Below, one piece after another: positions 58,479 through 64,000 of a DNA stretch of 64,000 bases; position 1 is the first letter of the stretch, and each line of letters begins with the position of its first letter. The position numbers and the translations under genes were made by a program. Origin of the DNA: Tragulus kanchil (lineage: Eukaryota > Chordata > Mammalia > Artiodactyla > Tragulidae); the NCBI GenBank assembly GCA_022376925.1, contig JAIOJX010000003.1, forward strand, positions 40,533,874 through 40,597,873, in the 5' to 3' direction. Under the pieces are notes generated by a model. That model was not told where the DNA came from. It did no database searches and saw only the letters and a list, made by a program, of their open reading frames with translations.

Positions 58479-58700
58479 CTTCCCTGGTGGTCCAGCGGGT
58501 AAGGGCACCGCCTTGCAGTGCAAGGAGCGCCGGTTCAATCCCTGGCCTGGGAAGATCCCACGTGCCGCAGAGTGGCTGGACTGATGTGTCCAATTACCGA
58601 GCCGGCACTCTGCAACGACAGACGCCACCGCGATGGGAGGCCCACAGGAGCCAAAGAACAAAGATGGATGAAAATAGAGAAATGAAAGACCAATAGAAGT
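58479..58700 (+). mobile_element. CHR-like SINE, short variant
   Basis: GGGCTTCCCTGGTGGTCCAG, GCCGGTTCAATCCCTGG, GAAGATCCCACGTGCCGCAG and GATGGGAGGCCCACAGGAGC. It lacks about 30 bp, including a palindromic stretch, relative to the copy at 59,566. A-run and (CA)n follow at 58,760-58,797. Confidence 0.9.
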
Positions 58701-59374
58701 GGCCTGCCCATCCCCCTCCTTCTCCACCCCACCCCCCAAAAGATAAATAAAATAAATGTTTAAAAAAAAAAAAAGACACACACACACACACACACAAATG
58801 CATACAAACATCTACCTGAAACACAAAAGATAATAATAGATGGTAGCTATTTGGAAGCTAGTACTTTGAAGTCTAGGAACCTCTTTCACGCTTTTCTTCA
58901 GATGTTAAAATATTAATTAAGGAAACAGATTAGAAACCAAGAGGATATTCACATAGACAAAACAGTTAGCTTACATGCTTCATATAAAATCCTTTGAAAG
59001 GAGAATTCATTAGAGAGAGAGAGTTCAGAAGATAATGAAGTAGACATTTATTGCTGGAATGATTGCTGACCTGACTTCTTAGTTATTTTGGTTCACATTA
59101 AGATACTCCTGGCTTCTGGTTTCAAAAGCATATTGAGTGTAAAGTAACGGGCAGCAGTGACCTTGCTTCCAGAGGTCACATGGAGACTGACCCCAGACCC
59201 CGAGGACGCATCTGGGAATCCAAACATAAGTGGAGAAAGGGATCTTTGAGCAGTGAGGAAAACAGTTGTCACAAACCTCAAACCCTTTCTTCTGGAGGGA
59301 GGAGAAAATTGATACGGCCATTAGAACACTGCATCATGGTTTTACCATATATTTAGCCAATGAGTAACATTTAA

Positions 59375-59564
59375 TGAGCTTCCCAGCTGGCTCAGACAGT
59401 GAAGGAACTACTGGCATTGTGGGAGACCCAGGTTCAGTCCCTGGGGGCAAGATTCCCTGGAGAAGGGAATGGCAACCCACTCCAGTATTCTTGCCTGGAG
59501 AATTCCATGGACAGAGGAGCCTGGATAGCTACATAGTCCATGGGATCAAAAAGACACACACAGG
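59375..59564 (+). mobile_element. Bov-tA SINE (duplicate)
   Basis: This is the duplication-15 copy of the SINE at 58,288-58,477, with no visible difference. Confidence 0.93.
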
Positions 59565-59565
59565 G

Positions 59566-59817
59566 CTTCCCTGGTGGTCCAGCGGGTAAGGGCACCGCCT
59601 TGCAGTGCAAGGAGCGCCGGTTCAATCCCTGGCCTGGGAAGATCCCACGTGCCGCAGAGTGGCTGGACTGATGTGTCCAATTACCGAGCCAGAGCTCTGG
59701 GGCGCATGCGCCCAGAGCCAGTGCTCTGCGACGACAGACGCCACCGCGATGGGAGGCCCACAGGAGCCAAAGAACAAAGATGGATGAAAATAGAGAAATG
59801 AAAGACCAATAGAAGTG
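59566..59817 (+). mobile_element. CHR-like SINE, long variant (duplicate)
   Basis: Same element as 58,479-58,700 but with the usual body: CTCTGGGGCGCATGCGCCCA, then AGCCAGTGCTCTGCGACG. The centre (59,695-59,717) is a near-perfect palindrome. A-run and (CA)n follow. Confidence 0.9.
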
Positions 59818-60080
59818 GCCTGCCCATCCCCCTCCTTCTCCACCCCACCCCCCAAAAGATAAATAAAATAAATGTTTAAAAAAAAAAAAAAGACACACAC
59901 ACACACACACACAAATGCATACAAACATCTACCTGAAACACAAAAGATAATAATAGATGGTAGCTATTTGGAAGCTAGTACTTTGAAGTCTAGGAACCTC
60001 TTTCACGCTTTTCTTCAGATGTTAAAATATTAATTAAGGAAACAGATTAGAAACCAAGAGGATATTCACATAGACAAAAA

Positions 60081-60420
60081 ACCACAGCTGAAAGAAATTA
60101 AGTAGCCAGAAAAAACAATACAGCACAGTATTCAGAATCCAGTCCCACTCCCGGCAAAAACCCTCTAGTCCTCACTGCCTTTTAATGTATCATTGCATTA
60201 AAACACAGAATTCATGTCCATAACAATGGCAGCTAAAAACATCAAAGGACCATTAGAAAGATTAATTTAAATATAAGTTGCATAAGAGGGCAAGAGAAAT
60301 TTGCAATATATTCTTAAATAATTTCTAGGAAAGTTTTTTTCAATTAAAACGTCTATTGCTTCTTCCAGCAATAAATTACAATTGAAAAGGTACTAAGATA
60401 TCTTTTTCACCTATAAGATT
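60081..60420. other. Unassigned DNA, no gene
   Basis: No recognised repeat or credible frame. Confidence 0.5.
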
Positions 60421-61255
60421 TGTAACGATATAAAAGTTTGGTATAGTGCTGTCATGGATGTAAGCAAAAGAAGCACTTTTAAATATTATTGATGGGAGTG
60501 CATAATTCTTATGGTGGAACTCCTATGGAGGGTAATTTGAAAATATCTATGAAATTACTAATATATATACTTTGACTCAAAAATGCTTGAAAAATACACA
60601 TGACCAACATACTCTCAAGGATGTGAGTTGACTAATGTAACCAGGTTACTCTTTGCAACAATATTTACATACACACAATAGTAAAATTTTGGAAATAATG
60701 ATGTTAGTCAATAGCATGTTAGTTGAATAACTTACAGCACAAAACAAAAAGGAAGGTGGAAATTCCCCAGAGTGTAAGTCATTCAGTTGTGTTCAACTCT
60801 GCAGCTCATTGACTGAAGCCCACAAGGCTCCTCTGTTCATGGAATCCTCCAGGCAAGAATGCTGGGATGAGTTCCCATGCCCTCCTCCAGGGGGATCTTC
60901 TTAACCCAAGGGCTGAGTCCAGGTCTCCCTCATTGCAGGTGGATTCTTTACCAGCTGAGCCACTATGGAAGCCCTCGAAGACTGGTCAAAAATAATCTCT
61001 AATACAACTTGTTAAGGAAAAAGAGTTGTGAAAAATATTATAATATACATTAGTGGTGGAGAAAATATACCTGCATATGTTGCCTATATATGAATACAAT
61101 ATGGCTGGAAGGATATACCAGAAATTAGCAACATTAGTTGTACTCAGTGTTTAGAGAACTAAAGTGAAAGAGAGATTTTTTCACTCTTCTGTACTTCTTG
61201 AATTTTGAACCATGTAAATATACTACCTATTCCAAAATAAAAACAACTTTTTGTT
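60421..61255 (+). mobile_element. Ancient L1M-type 3' end, split by a SINE
   Basis: TAAGCAAAAGAAGCACTTTT, TTGCAACAATATTTACATAC and GGAAATAATGATGTTAGTCA lie before, and GGCTGGAAGGATATACCAGA, TCTGTACTTCTTGAATTTTG and CCATGTAAATATACTACC after, a SINE at 60,770. The order matches old L1M 3' sequence. Highly diverged. Confidence 0.6.
60770..60976 (-). mobile_element. Bov-tA SINE, reverse, nested in ancient L1
   Basis: GAGTGTAAGTCATTCAGTTG, CCACAAGGCTCCTCTGTTCA, GCAGGTGGATTCTTTACCAG and TGAGCCACTATGGAAGCCCT mark a complete reverse copy. Confidence 0.92.
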
Positions 61256-62127
61256 TAGATAGTGTTTTGTGTGAATAAAACCTAGAGGAAGAATGACTGA
61301 GAAGGAGGATGCTGGGCGGGGAGCTGAGCAGGGGTGGCTCCACCTAGAAGATCAGGTTCACAGAGTAAGGGAGGTTTGTCCGTTGCCATCAGTAGAAAGA
61401 GAGGCATCTACTGTGAAGAACACGTGCTCAATATAGATATTGTCTAAGAAGGAAAGCTATTGATCTTGGTGCATTTTTATTGTCCTGTTGTTCTTCTTAC
61501 AAAACAAGATGAAAAAATGGTTCTTCGATTTTTTTCTCATATGAGTCTACCATTGTCTATAATTCCTTTATGCCCTGAAAATAAATTACAGAGGTGGCTT
61601 AGCCATTTATTTTTTGTGTTCAGTGAAACAATTGTCAAACAAAACTCACTAGAAAGAGGGTTTCATGATGAAATAGGTTTGGGAAATCCTGAATGTTAGT
61701 CTTTATGCTTGGATAGTCATGAAGCACAGATGTATTCCAAAGTTATTTTATGCAGGAGAGTCACTTTTTGCTTTTAAGCGGAATACCTATTAACCGTTCA
61801 TAGAAAAGAATATTCAAAATTCTGCTTTAGAGACATTAGCCCCTGATAACATTCTCAGATTTTACCATCATGTTTTACCAGGCATAATAACTGAGCCACA
61901 AATTCATGGATATATTTTTAAAGAAACGATAATGTTTTTCAATTACATTTACAGTTTAGTACAGATTATGGGAGTTAGAGCCATACAGCATTCCATTACT
62001 GAATTTATCAACTTGGTGATGTTTTCAGAAAAGCATTATGACATTGAAGTAAAGTAATTCTGATGTAAATTGTCTATTGTACAGCCTGGTCAGTATAATT
62101 TTGATCTGTTTTGTTCATTGCAGTGTC
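61256..62127. other. Unassigned DNA, no gene
   Basis: A 79-codon frame (61,460-61,699, repeated at +1,108) has no recognisable motif. No repeat is recognised. Confidence 0.5.
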
Positions 62128-62195
62128 TGCAACTCTTAGAACAGTGCCTGGCATATAGTTAACAATGTATAAGTATTTGTTGAGTAAATGACAGT
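62128..62195 (+). repeat. MIR 3' tail
   Basis: CTTAGAACAGTGCCTGGCAT, ATAGTTAACAATGTATAAGT and ATTTGTTGAGTAAATGAC match the MIR/L2-class terminal wording. Duplicate at about 63,237-63,304. Confidence 0.55.
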
Positions 62196-62219
62196 ATGAA
62201 GAGAATAATTAATATACTT

Positions 62220-62426
62220 GAAAGTGAAAATGCTGGTTACTTGGTCGTGTCCGACTCTTTGCAACCCTATGGAACCCTGACAAGCTCCTCTGTCCATGGA
62301 ATTCTTCAGGCGAGAATACTGGAGTGCTGTTTCCTTCTCCAGGGAATCTTCCTGACCCAGGGATCAAACCTGGGTCTCCTGCACTGCAGGCAGGTTCTTT
62401 ACCATGTGAGCCACCAGGGAAGCCCT
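62220..62426 (-). mobile_element. Bov-tA SINE, reverse
   Basis: GAAAGTGAAAATGCTGGTTA, TTGGTCGTGTCCGACTCTTT, CAGGGATCAAACCTGGGTCT and GAGCCACCAGGGAAGCCC mark a complete reverse copy. Confidence 0.94.
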
Positions 62427-63329
62427 AGTAATGCACTAATTATCTAAGAGGGAGGTTTGTCCCGTTCACAGAGTAAGGGAGGTTTGTCCGTTGCCATCAG
62501 TAGAAAGAGAGGCATCTACTGTGAAGAACACGTGCTCAATATAGATATTGTCTAAGAAGGAAAGCTATTGATCTTGGTGCATTTTTATTGTCCTGTTGTT
62601 CTTCTTACAAAACAAGATGAAAAAATGGTTCTTCGATTTTTTTCTCATATGAGTCTACCATTGTCTATAATTCCTTTATGCCCTGAAAATAAATTACAGA
62701 GGTGGCTTAGCCATTTATTTTTTGTGTTCAGTGAAACAATTGTCAAACAAAACTCACTAGAAAGAGGGTTTCATGATGAAATAGGTTTGGGAAATCCTGA
62801 ATGTTAGTCTTTATGCTTGGATAGTCATGAAGCACAGATGTATTCCAAAGTTATTTTATGCAGGAGAGTCACTTTTTGCTTTTAAGCGGAATACCTATTA
62901 ACCGTTCATAGAAAAGAATATTCAAAATTCTGCTTTAGAGACATTAGCCCCTGATAACATTCTCAGATTTTACCATCATGTTTTTACCAGGCATAATAAC
63001 TGAGCCACAAATTCATGGATATATTTTTTAAAGAAACGATAATGTTTTTCAATTACATTTACAGTTTAGTACAGATTATGGGAGTTAGAGCCATACAGCA
63101 TTCCATTACTGAATTTATCAACTTGGTGATGTTTTCAGAAAAGCATTATGACATTGAAGTAAAGTAATTCTGATGTAAATTGTCTATTGTACAGCCTGGT
63201 CAGTATAATTTTGATCTGTTTTGTTCATTGCAGTGTCTGCAACTCTTAGAACAGTGCCTGGCATATAGTTAACAATGTATAAGTATTTGTTGAGTAAATG
63301 ACAGTATGAAGAGAATAATTAATATACTT

Positions 63330-63536
63330 GAAAGTGAAAATGCTGGTTACTTGGTCGTGTCCGACTCTTTGCAACCCTATGGAACCCTGACAAGCTCCTC
63401 TGTCCATGGAATTCTTCAGGCGAGAATACTGGAGTGCTGTTTCCTTCTCCAGGGAATCTTCCTGACCCAGGGATCAAACCTGGGTCTCCTGCACTGCAGG
63501 CAGGTTCTTTACCATGTGAGCCACCAGGGAAGCCCT
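63330..63536 (-). mobile_element. Bov-tA SINE, reverse (duplicate)
   Basis: This is the duplication-16 copy of the SINE at 62,220-62,426, with no visible difference. Confidence 0.94.
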
Positions 63537-63560
63537 AGTAATGCACTAATTATCTAAGAC

Positions 63561-64000
63561 TTAAGTACACAAAACAACAGAAGTATATAAAACCACTTTT
63601 TCTCTTCTTATTATTCCAAAGATATACCCAGACAGTATACTACCTCAAAGGGACACTATGGTAGACAGTACGTTTGCTACATAGACATTTTTTTAAGGAC
63701 TGTCATTTGGTGAGTTCATTAGAAAGTCACATGTATTGCATTTCATGAGCAATGTTAAATAACTGAATTTTCTTCTGGCTACACTCCAGACGGCAGCAAC
63801 TCTCAGCACCTTAGGACTGACCTGGCTTGGGTCTGTCAGTGTCTAAAATCATGAAATGTGTCAGAGTTGGGATCACGTCAAAGTCAGATGGTGCCCAAGA
63901 AGCTTAGCATATCACTGTCAGATGCCATAATGAGGGTTTGCTGAGTCATTCTGGCAGCCTTCAGGGAGCAGGAAAATATTATACAACCTCTCTGGCCCCT
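63561..64000. other. Unassigned DNA, no gene
   Basis: No recognised repeat or credible frame to the end of the window. Confidence 0.5.

Larger units (their letters stand above)
57886..60080. repeat. Tandem duplication 15 (unit about 1,087-1,117 bp)
   Basis: Bases 57,886-58,962 recur at 58,973-60,080. The offset is 1,087 before and about 1,117 after a 30 bp length difference inside the CHR-like SINE (58,602-58,615 versus 59,688-59,732). A 10 bp filler (58,963-58,972) lies at the junction. The first 86 bp overlap duplication 14. Confidence 0.97.
61356..63560. repeat. Tandem duplication 16 (unit 1,108 bp)
   Basis: Bases 61,356-62,449 recur at 62,464-63,560 with offset 1,108-1,110. The 14 bp filler (62,450-62,463) resembles the GGGAGGTTTGTCC motif found at the start of the unit. 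The unit includes a MIR tail and a reverse Bov-tA SINE. Confidence 0.97.

Noticed and set aside
58347..58811. 154-codon minus frame with C/V/F-rich start, and the 164-codon version at 59,434
   Set aside because: It is translated from a (CA)n tract plus antisense CHR-like and Bov-tA SINEs. The two versions differ only through the SINE indel.

Overview
Organism and content. This is nuclear DNA of a ruminant, almost certainly a bovid. Three ruminant or cetartiodactyl repeat classes recur throughout: Bov-tA type SINEs, CHR-like tRNA-derived SINEs with TTTA/AAAT tails, and 3' pieces of the BovB (RTE) LINE. Bovine-type L1 3' ends, ruminant ERV LTRs, older mammalian repeats (MIR, L1M/HAL1-like) and one hAT MITE are also present. 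I find no host protein-coding gene, no exon I can defend, no rRNA or functional tRNA gene, no CRISPR array and nothing prokaryotic. The open frames present are short (167 codons at most). They are either transposon remnants or chance frames, and many appear twice only because the DNA under them is duplicated.

Dominant structure. Sixteen head-to-tail, two-copy direct duplications run through the window, with unit lengths only between about 1,050 and 1,197 bp. The junctions lie near 912, 2,901, 7,353, 9,442, 11,546, 13,386, 15,974, 18,993, 22,105, 32,906, 36,951, 43,333, 46,175, 56,863, 58,967 and 62,456. Unit content is unrelated from one pair to the next and the breakpoints ignore repeat boundaries. 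Copies differ mainly in homopolymer length and small indels. Several junctions carry 10-55 bp of filler that looks like a degraded copy of neighbouring sequence. Segments between junctions are as short as about 1.8-2.1 kb. My reading is that these are unmerged overlapping contig ends, so the real locus would be about 46 kb. A biological origin cannot be excluded from one sequence alone.

Layout. 1-4,035: two chained duplications holding an L1 3' end with a nested L1 tail and AT-rich microsatellites. 4,036-6,244: AT-rich DNA with one MIR. 6,245-14,498: four chained duplications with a CHR SINE, a Bov-tA remnant and unassigned DNA. 14,499-20,068: degenerate L1 with inverted parts and several nested SINE and L1 insertions. 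20,300-26,250: ancient L1M/HAL1-like DNA with SINE and BovB insertions. 26,690-31,700: BovB pieces, an L1 3' end split by a SINE, and a MIR. 31,711-38,130: two duplications carrying SINEs and an ERV LTR. 38,762-44,432: SINEs, L1 pieces, and a CHR SINE inside L1. 45,113-48,935: a duplicated unassigned block, the hAT MITE and a twin-primed (inverted) L1. 48,936-55,490: mostly unannotatable DNA, BovB and L1 tails and a compound microsatellite. 55,495-64,000: a reverse-strand ERV LTR, SINE pairs, an ancient L1 and the last duplication.

How the parts relate. Nothing here forms a pathway or operon. The history is layered retrotransposition, several layers datable by nesting and target-site duplications (TSDs), overlaid by the duplication ladder.
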